Shown here piece by piece: positions 1 to 12,746 of a stretch of 64,000 nt of DNA. The notes under the pieces were generated by a model. It had not been told where the DNA came from. It did not search any database and saw only the letters and a list, made by a program, of their open reading frames with translations. The translations under genes and the position numbers were made by a program. The DNA comes from G963663775 sp963664255 (GTDB taxonomy: Bacteria; Bacillota; Clostridia; Oscillospirales; Butyricicoccaceae): positions 2,046,001 to 2,110,000 of the forward strand of contig OY760938.1 in the NCBI GenBank assembly GCA_963664255.1, in the 5' to 3' direction. How positions within the stretch are numbered: the first letter of the stretch is position 1; the number at the start of each line of letters is the position of its first letter.

Positions 1-543
1 ATATTCAGGAAAGTAAATCTTGAGCCATCGCAGAATTCGGTTCTGGATTGACACCAGTTCCCGCACGATCCGCTCACGGCAGTTCATAGCGATACGCAGC
101 TCCGCATACACCCCTTCCGGAATATATGGAACGTTATATCTTCCATCGATGACCAACTTGGCGATGGTTTTGGGGTCTTTGCTGTCTGTCTTGCTCGGAT
201 GATTATCATCCAGCTCCTTGCATTGCTTGACGTGATATGGATTGACCAGTACGAGCCGGATGTCTTGATTCTTCAGATATGACGCCAGGCTAAACCAGTA
301 ATGCCCTGTAGGCTCTGCGCCTACCATAATGTTGCTCTGTGTGGTCTCTCCAGACAAGCTTTTCATCCATGCCTGAAACTGTCCGAACCCTTCTCCATTG
401 TTTGCGAAGCGAAACACACGACCCAGTTCCACGCCTCGCCAGTTAAATGCCCTGGCATAATGCGTTTCGCTGCCGATGTCCACTCCGATGACCATTGTCT
501 CTGCTGTAACTTGACTTAACTTCTCATTTTGGGTAAAATTCAT
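1..543 (-). CDS. IS110-family transposase (DEDD recombinase), N-terminal part
   Basis: The minus-strand frame is open from ATG at 543 to the window edge (181 codons), so the gene is cut by the window and not necessarily broken. The N-terminal RuvC-like half of an IS110 DEDD transposase is recognisable: first Asp in VIGVDIGSETHYA, Glu in GAEPTGHYW, and Asp in KTDSKDPKTIAKL, followed by helix-rich sequence (RERIVRELVSIQNRI). These enzymes act as RNA-guided ('bridge RNA') recombinases in studied IS110 members. The start is supported by GGAGG (minus strand, about 552-556) 8 bases upstream. The serine-containing C-terminal domain lies outside the window, so activity cannot be judged. Confidence 0.88.
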   Translation of the reverse strand, partial: MNFTQNEKLSQVTAETMVIGVDIGSETHYARAFNWRGVELGRVFRFANNGEGFGQFQAWMKSLSGETTQSNIMVGAEPTGHYWFSLASYLKNQDIRLVLVNPYHVKQCKELDDNHPSKTDSKDPKTIAKLVIDGRYNVPYIPEGVYAELRIAMNCRERIVRELVSIQNRILRWLKIYFPEY

Positions 544-546
544 TTT

Positions 547-621
547 GACGACCTCCGTTGTTTTTGAGTTGGGATTTCATCTGGCCAGATTTCATCCTCT
601 CTATCCTAACCGGAGGTTGTC
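547..621 (-). promoter_or_regulatory. Structured leader of the IS110 transposase that can hide its ribosome-binding site
   Basis: Read on the minus strand, an 11-base arm (611-621, GACAACCTCCG) can pair with 547-557 (CGGAGGTCGTC), 10 of 11 pairs, and the second arm contains the transposase GGAGG. The loop holds a perfect 12-base palindrome ATCTGGCCAGAT. Pairing would mask the Shine-Dalgarno site. In IS110-subgroup elements the guide (bridge) RNA is encoded in this non-coding left end upstream of the transposase, so the hairpin may also belong to such an RNA; that part is inference. Confidence 0.5.
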
Positions 622-660
622 TTTTTTGCAATTCCCGTTTTTACCCCTTACAGGAATGCT

Positions 661-698
661 CCTATTATGTAGAATGATGTGATATTCTACATAATAGG
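661..698. repeat. Perfect 15-bp inverted repeat with 8-base loop
   Basis: CCTATTATGTAGAAT at 661-675 is exactly complementary to ATTCTACATAATAGG at 684-698; the loop is GATGTGAT. It lies near the probable left end of the IS110 element. It has no adjacent T-tract, so it is not an obvious terminator. It could be a recombinase or regulator binding site, or a fold-back in the IS110 non-coding RNA. Confidence 0.7.
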
Positions 699-782
699 CT
701 ATCGTCTGCTATTTCATCTATATCGTTTATATTTATGCTATCAGGCGATTAACATCTAATAATAATTGAATTATTTAGCTTT

Positions 783-832
783 GAAAATGAACCAGTGGTC
801 TACTGCTTGACCAGTGGTTCATTTTCTTTTTT
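783..832 (+). terminator. Rho-independent terminator ahead of the recombinase gene
   Basis: GAAAATGAACCAGTGGTC (783-800) pairs perfectly with 809-826 around the loop TACTGCTT and is followed by TTTTTTCCC. No plus-strand gene precedes it within the window, so it either ends a gene lost to the IS110 insertion, or acts as an insulator or attenuator 58 bp before the recombinase start. Confidence 0.75.
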
Positions 833-883
833 CCCTATACCCCATATAATTTTTTAAATACTATTTTACAGGAGAACAGGGCA

Positions 884-2785
884 ATGAGAGAAAACGAAAC
901 ACAATTAACAGATAGCGAAGATCAAAAAGCACGTATACATGCACGATATAAAGGAATCGACCTGGAAGAGCTTGATGTCATTCCAGCTGTGCCAAAAGAA
1001 AATTTCTATGAAGACACAGCCGAAAAGAGAGTAGCCATATATGCACGGGTTTCTACGGATGATCCGCGTCAGACATCTTCCTATGAACTTCAAAAAAACC
1101 ATTATACTGACGTTGTCAGCCGTCATCCCGGCTGGAATCTGGTCAAAATTTATGCCGATGAGGGTATTTCCGGCACATCCCTTCAGCATCGTGATGCATT
1201 CATAAATATGATAGCGGATTGCAAGAATAGAAAGATTGATCTGATCGTTACGAAAACAGTAGCCCGTTTTGCAAGAAATATCGTGGACTGTATTGGTCAT
1301 GTACGTCAGCTTGCCGCTATGCAGCCCCCTATTGGTGTCTTTTTTGAGACAGAAAATATCTACACCCTCAACAGCAACAGCGAAATGCTTTTATCCTTTA
1401 TGGCAACTATGGCTCAGGAAGAATCCCATAACAAAAGTGAAATTATGAATTCTTCCATTGAAATGCGGTTTCGCAGAGGCATCTTCCTGACTCCTCCGCT
1501 TCTCGGCTATGATCAGGATGAAGATGGAAACCTTATTATCAACCAATCCGAAGCTGAGACAGTGCGCCTAATCTTTTTCATGTACCTCTATGGATATACC
1601 TGCACTCAGATTGCCGACACCCTGACCAAGCTTGGACGACTCACTAAGAAAAATAATGCCTCTTGGTCGCCAGGCTCCGTTTTACAGATTCTACAGAATG
1701 AACGGCATTGTGGGGATGTTCTTGCGCGAAAAACATGGATACCTAATTACCTTGACCATAAATCCAGAAAAAACAAGCAGAATCGGAATCAATACCGTAA
1801 GCGAAATCACCATGAAGCTATTATTTCCAGAGATGATTTCATTGCGGTTCAGCGCCTGATCAGCAATGCACGATATGGCAACAAAGGAATCCTCCCGGAA
1901 CTGAAAGTTATCCAGGATGGTACTTTAAAGGGGTTTGTCTCCGTAAATCCCAGATGGTCCGCTTTTTCTGCGGATGACTACCGTTCTGCATCTGAGAGTG
2001 TTTACGAAACCGTAGCTCATCTACCACTGGAAGGGGTTCAGATTGAAGCACAGTCCGGGGATTTTGATCTTCGTGGATTTGAAATTGCACGTTCTCAATT
2101 TTTTGACACTGCAAGAAAGATATGTGTTACTTTTTCTGCTGATAATATCGTATTCAGCACAGAATGTATCCGTAAATTTGACAAGGCTCTGTACATAGAA
2201 ATGCTGGTTCATCCGGGTGACCATCTGCTGGTAATACGCCCCTGCACAAAAGAAACAAAGAATGCCATCCGGTGGGCAAATTTCAATGAAGGGCAGTACT
2301 GTTCCCGTTACGTTAGCTGCGCGGCATATATTAAAACATTGTATGATCTTTTTGACTGGAAATCAGGCTGCAGATACCGTGTGCGAGGCATCCACCGGCG
2401 CAAAGACGATGAGGCGGCCATAATCTTTGATATAAGGGAAACAGAACTATTTATACCGCAGGATACCTTGATCTCTGTCCGGGATAGCTCCCCCGAAGAC
2501 TCCTTCCTTCCAAATGACGTGGAGCCCTTTACCATCGGCCCTAAAAAAGACATCATGGACTACCCTTCCGCATGGGCGGATAATTTCTGCAGTAACTTCT
2601 ATCGTCATGCGCAGGCTCTTGAATTAGCCGCCTTTGACAGAAAAGGCACATGGAATGTCAATGAGGAAGGCCAGCCCTTTTCCGATTCTCTCGGATTAAA
2701 TATTACCAGTGTGGAGGTAATCGGAAGCACCATTAAACACATGATCTGCAACATTGAACAGGAGCCTGAAAAAGATGGAGAATGA
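884..2785 (+). CDS. Large serine recombinase with an extra C-terminal domain
   Basis: A 633-residue serine integrase-type protein. The resolvase catalytic domain starts near residue 49 (VAIYARVSTDD, nucleophile Ser57), followed by YADEGISGTSL and the active-site helix region VTKTVARFARN. The recombinase domain with a coiled-coil/zinc-ribbon-like region covers roughly 195-320. Residues about 391-522 form an additional domain with the pattern ...EMLVHPGDHLLVIRP...W...YRVRG...FDIRETELF. The same domain makes up most of the next two genes. Start ATG 884 follows AGGAGAACAGGGCA. Such enzymes move integrative elements; no attachment site is identifiable here. A 49-residue N-terminal extension before the catalytic domain is unusual for phage integrases but common for recombinases of clostridial mobile elements. 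Confidence 0.9.
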   Translation: MRENETQLTDSEDQKARIHARYKGIDLEELDVIPAVPKENFYEDTAEKRVAIYARVSTDDPRQTSSYELQKNHYTDVVSRHPGWNLVKIYADEGISGTSLQHRDAFINMIADCKNRKIDLIVTKTVARFARNIVDCIGHVRQLAAMQPPIGVFFETENIYTLNSNSEMLLSFMATMAQEESHNKSEIMNSSIEMRFRRGIFLTPPLLGYDQDEDGNLIINQSEAETVRLIFFMYLYGYTCTQIADTLTKLGRLTKKNNASWSPGSVLQILQNERHCGDVLARKTWIPNYLDHKSRKNKQNRNQYRKRNHHEAIISRDDFIAVQRLISNARYGNKGILPELKVIQDGTLKGFVSVNPRWSAFSADDYRSASESVYETVAHLPLEGVQIEAQSGDFDLRGFEIARSQFFDTARKICVTFSADNIVFSTECIRKFDKALYIEMLVHPGDHLLVIRPCTKETKNAIRWANFNEGQYCSRYVSCAAYIKTLYDLFDWKSGCRYRVRGIHRRKDDEAAIIFDIRETELFIPQDTLISVRDSSPEDSFLPNDVEPFTIGPKKDIMDYPSAWADNFCSNFYRHAQALELAAFDRKGTWNVNEEGQPFSDSLGLNITSVEVIGSTIKHMICNIEQEPEKDGE

Positions 2786-3479
2786 ATATGCTTTACCATA
2801 TACGAATCGTACTGTCCTATTGAATTTACCCAACGGACAAAACCTGTCTGATCCAGAAAACATCACGCGCGAGGATGATTTCAGTTATGACGGCTATCAG
2901 GTTGTGCGGCGTGAATTTTTTGCCCATGTATATGAACCTTCAATTACTTTTAATAACTGCAAGGTATGGCTGAATACAGCCTGCCTAAGCCGGATGCCGG
3001 ATGTAGATTACGTTCAGATACTGGTAAATCCACAGGATAAAAAACTTGCCGTGCGTCCCAGCAGGGAAGACGAAAAGGATTCTTTTCTTTGGTGCACCAA
3101 CAATGGAACAAAGCGAAAGCCAAAACAGATAACCTGCCGTCTGTTTTTTTCCAAAATTATTCAGTTAATGGACTGGAATCCTGACTATCGTTATAAACTC
3201 CTTGGGAAACTGCTCCAGAGCGGCAGCGAATATCTTTTTATCTTTGATCTTACCGCAACCGAAATCTATCAGCGCTTGCAAAGTGATGGAGAAAAACCGA
3301 AGACTTCACGCACTCCGGTCTTTCCGGCGCAATGGCAGAACCAGTTCGGACTGCCCGTCGAGGAGCACCGACAACTGCTTCAGGTACATATATTCAACGG
3401 TTATACCGTCTTTGGTCTAAAAGAAAAATCCACTGAAATCACGGCTAATCCGTCTGATGGAAGGAGTGATACTTTATGA
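2775..3479 (+). CDS. Recombinase-associated protein carrying the recombinase C-terminal domain
   Basis: A 234-residue protein without a catalytic resolvase domain. Its middle part (YVQILVNPQDKKLAVRP ... W...YRYKLLGKLL ... IFDLTATEIY) aligns by eye with residues about 391-522 of the upstream recombinase, including the LVNP/LVHP turn and the following basic W-x-YR-Y segment. It begins at ATG 2775 (GGAG ten bases upstream) and overlaps the recombinase by 11 bp, so the two are translationally coupled. A likely role is as a partner or DNA-binding cofactor in recombination; no published function is recalled. An upstream TTG at 2754 is possible but poorly placed. Confidence 0.72.
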   Translation: MENEYALPYTNRTVLLNLPNGQNLSDPENITREDDFSYDGYQVVRREFFAHVYEPSITFNNCKVWLNTACLSRMPDVDYVQILVNPQDKKLAVRPSREDEKDSFLWCTNNGTKRKPKQITCRLFFSKIIQLMDWNPDYRYKLLGKLLQSGSEYLFIFDLTATEIYQRLQSDGEKPKTSRTPVFPAQWQNQFGLPVEEHRQLLQVHIFNGYTVFGLKEKSTEITANPSDGRSDTL

Positions 3480-3853
3480 CCGTAACCAGTGTTTCAAGAC
3501 CTGCCATATTGGTCGATTTGAAAAAATGCCGTATCCGAATACATAAAAACACCCTGCATTCCATCGGCAATCCCGAGCATATACTGCTCTTAGTAAATCC
3601 CGAAGAACGAACACTTGCAGTTCTTTGCAGTGACAGCTCTGATCCACGGGCTCACAAAATCACACAGGCCGTATCATCGAATCAAAAATCAATTGAACTA
3701 TACAGTCGTTTACTTATAAAAAGCCTACGCAATTTGTGCGGTCATTGGCAGGAGGAGCAATCCTACCGCCTGTATGGCGAAATAATTCCAAATGAAGGAG
3801 TGGCTCAGTTTCACATGGACGAATCTGTTCTGTTAAACCGGGAGAAAGGATAG
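3476..3853 (+). CDS. Small recombinase-associated protein, third copy of the shared domain
   Basis: A 125-residue protein made almost only of the domain shared with the two genes before it: ILLLVNPEERTLAVL, then SYRLYGEIIPNEG and FHMDESVLL. ATG 3476 overlaps the previous stop by 4 bp (ATGA) and has a good site (GGAAGGAG). The three genes thus form one coupled unit in which a single domain occurs as a recombinase C-terminus, as a medium protein and as a minimal protein. The function is not known; architecture suggests hetero-oligomer formation with the recombinase. Confidence 0.7.
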   Translation: MTVTSVSRPAILVDLKKCRIRIHKNTLHSIGNPEHILLLVNPEERTLAVLCSDSSDPRAHKITQAVSSNQKSIELYSRLLIKSLRNLCGHWQEEQSYRLYGEIIPNEGVAQFHMDESVLLNREKG

Positions 3854-3857
3854 TACC

Positions 3858-4325
3858 GTGGAAGAACAATGTATCTATAAATTAAAAACTGAAACCGCTT
3901 TCAGGCAGCTGATCCCCCCCATTGTCGGCAGAAGCGTTGCTGTGTCTGGAAGAAAATATTATTCAGGATGGATGTCTGGAACTGCTGTTTGTTTGGAACA
4001 GCACAATTTTAGATGGACATAACCGCTATGAAATATGCACCAGGCTGCAAATCCCGTTTATGGTTAAGCGTATCTATCCTAAAAACCGCGAAGAAGCAAT
4101 GGCATGGATTTGCGCCAATCAGCTGAGATCCCGCAATGTCACAGAAGAGGCACGCAGGTACTTGATTGGGAAACGATGTGAAATTGAAAAAACAATCAGT
4201 GCTCACAATGCGGACAGAACCAATCAATACACAAAAAAAGGGCTTAGAAGTGCGCTGGAACCAGCCTTTGCTACCGCCGCCAGCCAGACAAGAGAACGGC
4301 TTAGCAAGGAGTACCACATTTCTCT
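3858..4325 (+). pseudogene. ParB-like (ParB N-terminal domain) gene, frameshifted and truncated
   Basis: Starting at GTG 3858 (GGGAGAAAGG upstream) the reading frame gives a normal N-terminus ending ...FRQLIPP, then falls out of frame at a run of seven C (3914-3920). In the +1 frame, homology continues as LSAEALLCLEENI, ILDGHNRYEICTRL (the ParB nuclease-like GHNR signature) and EARRYLIGKR. Six C would restore the frame. After about 4325 (RERLSKEYHIS) the usual C-terminal half is missing and the sequence runs into the tail of an unrelated gene. It follows the recombinase trio by 4 bp and was probably part of that operon. The C-run shift could be a sequencing error, but the missing C-terminus is real decay. 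Confidence 0.75.
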
Positions 4326-4930
4326 GGTGTATGATTTATGATGATCTGGAATATACCCACGAGGCAGATATCTTTGCAAACCAACTGAAATATGTCAAGC
4401 CGCTGTTACCGTATGAAATCTTCATGGCAAATGTGGAAGCCGGCAACGATGATCAGCTTATCATTAAATCTTTGGTCGAATCCTATGGTATGGTTATCTC
4501 AAACAATAAGGTTCCCGGCGGAATTTGTGCAGTAGCATGTCTGGAGCACATTTACCGGAAGTTTGGATTTCATGTGCTGGATCGTACTCTTCGTCTTTGC
4601 ATCGGAACATGGGAAGGTGATTATAATTCCCTTTCCGCAAATATGCTGAAAGGAATTGCTCAGCTGATCGTTGCTTTTGGAGACCTTCTGAAAGATGATA
4701 TTTTCAAGGAAAAGATTGGTGCATTTTCTGCAAAAGATATCAGCCGAACCGCAAAAGAAAGAAAAGCTGGTTTCCTTGGTTATTCCGAAGCAATGCTTCT
4801 TGCATACAACAAGAAAATGAAAGCTCCGCTGAAATGGTCAAAATTGTATGCGGTAAAGTCAGCAATGCCCGATGATATTTATGATGCGGAATCCGATGAG
4901 AGCAGTATTGATGCCGAAGGCAATGTCTGA
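4326..4930 (+). pseudogene. C-terminal fragment of a DUF6551-like (ParB-superfamily) protein
   Basis: From about YDDLEYTHEADIF to the stop at 4930 (about 200 codons) this resembles the C-terminal region of DUF6551 family proteins: ...EIFMANVEAGNDDQ, LEHIYRKFGFHVLDRTL, SANMLKGIAQLI, FLGYSEAMLLAYNKK. The frame is open back to 4166, but codons 4166-4325 are an out-of-frame reading of the ParB-like gene, so the apparent 254-residue product is a chimera. A deletion most likely joined two related elements. Functional expression is doubtful. Confidence 0.65.
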
Positions 4931-5036
4931 TGTGTATTTTAAGACTATAAACAATTTTGTGTTTCTGGTTTTAAAGATGCTCGTAAGCGGTAAGGATAGA
5001 AATAGATCTAAAACTTACTGCAAAGGAGCATTTTAT

Positions 5037-6005
5037 ATGTCTATGATACCAAAAGAAGTGGTCAAACAACTCATTCGGGAAGCTAACCCCAACAGTACAA
5101 CAGAAGTGTTGGATTTGTTACGGGAAATGTTTAAGGAAGTGCTGCAGGGTGCGATGGAAGCCGAACGGGAAGCACAACTCGGCTATTCCAAGAAGACGGT
5201 GAAGTCCCAACTAGGTCCCGTAGAGCTTTCGATCCCTTGGGATCGAAACGGTGAATATGAGCCGAAAATCATTACAAAGCACGAACGAAATATCACAGGT
5301 TTAGAAGAAAACGTTTTGGGGCTATATGCAGCTGGGATGTCTACTCGTGATATTCATGATCAGATTCAGGAGTTGTACGGCGTGGAGGTGTCCGCAGAGC
5401 TTGTCAGCCGTATTACGGACAAAGTGCTGCCACTCGTGACAGAGTGGCAGTCCAGACCATTAGATGAGGTGTATCCGTTTGTTTTTATGGATGCGATTCA
5501 CTACAAAGTGCGTGAAGACAAAACAGTTGTCAGTAAGGCAGCTTACGTGGTTTTAGGCATGAATTTAGACGGATACAAAGAGATTTTGGGCATTTATGTC
5601 GGCGCAAATGAATCCAGCAAGTTCTGGATGTCAGTTCTGAATGAGCTGAAAAACCGTGGTGTGAAAACGGTTTGTATGTTCTGTGTAGACGGACTAACTG
5701 GATTCAAAGAAGCGATTGGTGCGGCATTCCCAAAGGCACAGATTCAGCGTTGTATTGTGCATCAAATTCGTTCTTCCACACGATATGTCAGCTATAAAGA
5801 CATCAAAGAATTCGTACAAGACCTGAAAACCGTTTATGGTGCTGTATCAGAAGAGCTTGCGCTGGATAACCTAATGACGATGAAAGACAAATGGGGTGCT
5901 AAATACCCAAGCTCGATTCGTAGTTGGGAAAATAATTGGGACTGCCTAAGTACTTTCTTCAACTACCCTCCAGAGGTGCGAAAAATTATCTATACCACCT
6001 CTTAA
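5037..6005 (+). pseudogene. IS256-family transposase, truncated before the last catalytic residue
   Basis: ATG 5037 with AAAGGAG gives 322 residues of an IS256/Mutator transposase. The first catalytic Asp is in VFMDAIHYKV and the second in FCVDGLTGFKEAI; the C-(2)-H-like RCIVHQIR motif is also present. The frame stops right after YPPEVRKIIYTTS, where the family normally continues with the NAIEG... helix holding the catalytic Glu and about 70 more residues. The element is therefore dead. The break lies at about 6002, and the following 110 bp do not contain the missing part. Confidence 0.88.
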
Positions 6006-6117
6006 ACTTAGCGCAGTTGTTTTAATCTGTATCGTCGGTGAGATTTGGAATGGTTTTTTTAGGGACTAGATTGACAATTTAAACTTTATATTTTGTTATA
6101 TGTTATATGATGGATTG

Positions 6118-6350
6118 TCAAGCCAAGTGCGCCACTTCGTGTAGAAATACTTGAATTGGCGATTTCCGGCCCATACATTTTCTGGGTCTGGAGTTGATAA
6201 GGAGCAGATTTAGTGTTAGCTCTTTCTGGGATACCAACGCAAGGTCTGTTTTCTTAGGATAAAATTCATGTAGCAGCCCATTGGCATTTTCATTGCTGCC
6301 ACGTTGCCAAGATGAATAAGCATCTGCAAAATACAAAGTCAACCCTAACC
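6118..6350 (-). pseudogene. IS30-family transposase, C-terminal remnant
   Basis: The minus strand encodes the end of an IS30 transposase: LYFADAYSSWQRGSNENANG (the conserved region with the last catalytic Glu), then LLHEFYPKKTD and NSRPRKCMGRKSP. Everything upstream of this about 75-codon piece is missing. Downstream of the stop, TTGACAAT (6070-6077) and ATTGTCAA (6114-6121) are inverted copies that may be traces of the element's right end. The remnant is joined directly to the IS3 scrap at about 6350-6365. Confidence 0.82.
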
Positions 6351-6362
6351 GAACGTGACACC

Positions 6363-6446
6363 TCATATGTGATTGATGCTTGATTTTGACTCAACTTGTT
6401 GTTTAAATGCTCCAGTATATCGAGCATTTGGAATTCCATTTGGCAT
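6363..6446 (-). pseudogene. IS3-family OrfA, first codons only
   Basis: From ATG 6446 on the minus strand the frame reads MPNGIPNARYTGAFKQQV and stops after 27 codons. This matches the opening of OrfA of IS3/IS150-type elements (MPxGIPNxRYTxEFKQxV). The rest of OrfA and all of OrfB are lost at the junction with the IS30 remnant. Confidence 0.65.
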
Positions 6447-6481
6447 AAAAAACACCCCATTTGTTATTCAGTATATCAAAC

Positions 6482-6506
6482 TGTCTAGCATTTGGGGTGC
6501 AGTTCA
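6482..6506 (-). repeat. Left terminal inverted repeat of the IS3-family remnant
   Basis: On the minus strand the sequence begins TGAACTGCACCCCAAATGCT and ends AGACA, the typical IS150-group terminus, 36 bp upstream of the OrfA start. No matching right end exists nearby. It marks the former insertion boundary, about 60 bp from the rRNA promoter. Confidence 0.6.
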
Positions 6507-6565
6507 TTTACCTCTTTCGCATTTATTATCTTATTTTTCAGTGTCGAAAAAAATCAAAAAAGCTG

Positions 6566-6594
6566 TTGACAAAAGGCGCGGAGTGTAGTATTCT
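6566..6594 (+). promoter_or_regulatory. rRNA operon promoter P1
   Basis: A consensus -35 TTGACA (6566-6571), a 17-bp spacer and a -10 TATTCT (6589-6594). An A-rich tract (AAAAAAATCAAAAAA) directly upstream resembles an UP element. It lies just after the IS3 remnant, so insertion probably came close to, but did not break, the operon's control region. Confidence 0.75.
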
Positions 6595-6662
6595 AATTGA
6601 GCTGCTTCCGAAAGGGATTGGCACCATGCAAATAAAGATTTTCAAAAAACTGAAAAAAGTTG

Positions 6663-6691
6663 TTGACAAATGTGGGTTTGCATGATATAGT
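6663..6691 (+). promoter_or_regulatory. rRNA operon promoter P2
   Basis: TTGACA (6663-6668), 17 bp, TATAGT (6686-6691), 97 bp downstream of P1 and with a similar A-rich upstream tract ending AAAAAAGT. Tandem strong promoters are the norm for rRNA operons. Confidence 0.78.
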
Positions 6692-7040
6692 AATTAAGCT
6701 ACTCCGATGCGATTGCGAAAAACGTAAAAGCAAATCGGGTTGTGGCAAGTGGTGTTTGGTGAAATTCACTGGATGCTGCGAAAAGCTTTCAGAGGAAAGC
6801 ACTTTGGTTGGTTTTCGGAAAGAAAATCGACACGCGGTGCAAAATTTCGCTGAAAGCAAAGAAATTTTGCACCTTGTAAATTGAACAATGTAAAGCTTAA
6901 AGCATACCATTTATGAACCCTGAAATTCTTTGAGTTTACTCAAAGATTCAAAGCGGAAGACGAAAATCCGCTAAAAACAAATCGTCAACACGTCAGACTT
7001 TAAAAGTCGATTAGAACAGCTTCGGCTGATTTAATACAAT
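6692..7040 (+). other. 16S rRNA leader with processing stem
   Basis: Transcribed leader with no gene. Bases 6869-6892 are complementary to 8644-8667 behind the 16S gene, forming the long stem cut by RNase III to release pre-16S rRNA. The open reading frames crossing this stretch have no coding features. Confidence 0.7.
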
Positions 7041-8578
<1,538 letters not shown>

Positions 8579-8828
8579 AGACCTGTAAGATGAAATAGTT
8601 CTTACGTATCCTAGGTCAACAGAGTTCAGGTAAACTGAAAGCATACATTGTTCAATTTAGAGGGTGCAACTTACTTTTCTTTTGGGAAAAAGGAAAGTAA
8701 GCAAAAGAAAACCTAACGATGCAGCAAAGAACGAAAATTCTGAGCGGAAGAGATAGGTTACCTCAAAAACTGTACCTTCAAAACGGAAATGAGAAGAAAC
8801 GCTAAGTTTCCGATCCTGTGTGAACCAC

Positions 8829-8904
8829 GGGGGTGTAGCTCAGCTGGGAGAGCACCTGCCTTGCAAGCAGGGGGTCAGGAGTTCGATTCTCCTCATCTCC
8901 ACCA
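8829..8904 (+). tRNA. tRNA-Ala (anticodon TGC)
   Basis: 76 nt including encoded CCA. The cloverleaf is clear: acceptor GGGGGTG, D arm GCTCAGCTGGGAGAGC, anticodon loop CTTGCAA, T loop GTTCGATTC. It sits in the 16S-23S spacer. Confidence 0.97.
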
Positions 8905-8975
8905 GCAATCGTAAAAGATTGCGCACAAAGGGGCGGAAGGAAGCGAAGAACGGAAAACCGCGCCGAAACTAACAT

Positions 8976-9052
8976 GGGCTTGTAGCTCAGGTGGTTAGAG
9001 CACACGCCTGATAAGCGTGAGGTCGGAGGTTCGAGTCCTCTCAAGCCCACCA
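8976..9052 (+). tRNA. tRNA-Ile (anticodon GAT)
   Basis: 77 nt including CCA. Acceptor GGGCTTG pairs with CAAGCCC, the anticodon loop is CTGATAA, and the T loop is GTTCGAGTC. Ala-Ile order in the spacer is common in Firmicutes. Confidence 0.97.
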
Positions 9053-9528
9053 AAAGCTTAAACGAGCGATAGCGAGTATAAGCTTTACAGGGAGAGAGAT
9101 ACGAAAGTATCTTCAAACCCACCATTCATACTACGGCGAGAGCCGAAGGGAAAAGCATCTCGAAGGAACTTCTCGATGCTTGCACCTTGGTTGGATTTCA
9201 CGAAGAAATCCAACACCGGCACAAAATTTTCGCCTATGGCATGAAAATTTTGCACCTTGAAAACTGAACAATAACGAAAGCAAAAGCAACAATAGAGGAA
9301 ACTAATTTGTTATTCCGCTTTACCTTGAATAGAGATAAAGCATAAAAAATAAAATGGTTTTTCCAAAAATTGTTGGGAAATGATGTCGCAAGACATCACT
9401 ACAATAAGCTAAAAAAACAAGTATAGAAATATACTTTTACCGAGATTTACTCAATAATTTAAGCTGAAAATTCCTAACCGCGACCGTGGTTAGGTCTTAC
9501 AGAATAAACAGTAGCAGAAATGCTGCAA
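9053..9528 (+). other. tRNA-23S spacer with 23S processing stem
   Basis: No gene is seen. Bases 9252-9272 (GCACCTTGAAAACTGAACAAT) are complementary to about 12421-12440 past the 23S gene, making the RNase III stem. The motif is nearly the same as the 16S leader stem at 6869, so both stems share a sequence family. Confidence 0.7.
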
Positions 9529-12376
<2,848 letters not shown>

Positions 12377-12547
12377 AATTATATTGGGTTGAATCTCGAA
12401 AATAAGCTTTGCGAGTAAGTATTGTTCAGTTTTGAGGGTGTAAACAGCCGATAGCGCTGGAACATCTTTGGAGAACAGAAATCATAAAATGAAAAACGAC
12501 TTGTCATTTGTTCTTGGTTTTTTGAAAGACTGTTTTCACAATTTAAA

Positions 12548-12664
<117 letters not shown>

Positions 12665-12666
12665 CA

Positions 12667-12703
12667 AAAAGAGACGGTAACTTTGGTTACCGTCTCTTTT
12701 GAC
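12667..12703 (+). terminator. rRNA operon terminator
   Basis: AAAAGAGACGGTAAC (12667-12681), loop TTTG, perfect complement 12686-12700 ending in TCTTTT. It ends the rRNA operon directly after 5S. Confidence 0.88.
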
Positions 12704-12746
12704 ATATGTTTGTGCAATAAGTTGATGGGTGAGGTGTTTTATAAAT

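Larger units (their letters stand above)
622..883. other. AT-rich gap between IS110 and the recombinase, holding two strong hairpins
   Basis: No convincing gene is seen here. It holds the outer left end of the IS110 element (exact border not visible), a 15-bp perfect inverted repeat at 661-698 and an 18-bp terminator-like repeat at 783-826, each annotated separately. The remainder is AT-rich and without a clear promoter. Confidence 0.6.

Noticed and set aside
905..1300. 131-codon minus-strand frame inside the recombinase
   Set aside because: Complement of the catalytic domain; no ribosome site or domain.
4166..4325. First 53 codons of the 4166-4930 frame
   Set aside because: They translate the ParB-like gene out of frame, so they are not an extension of the DUF6551-like tail.
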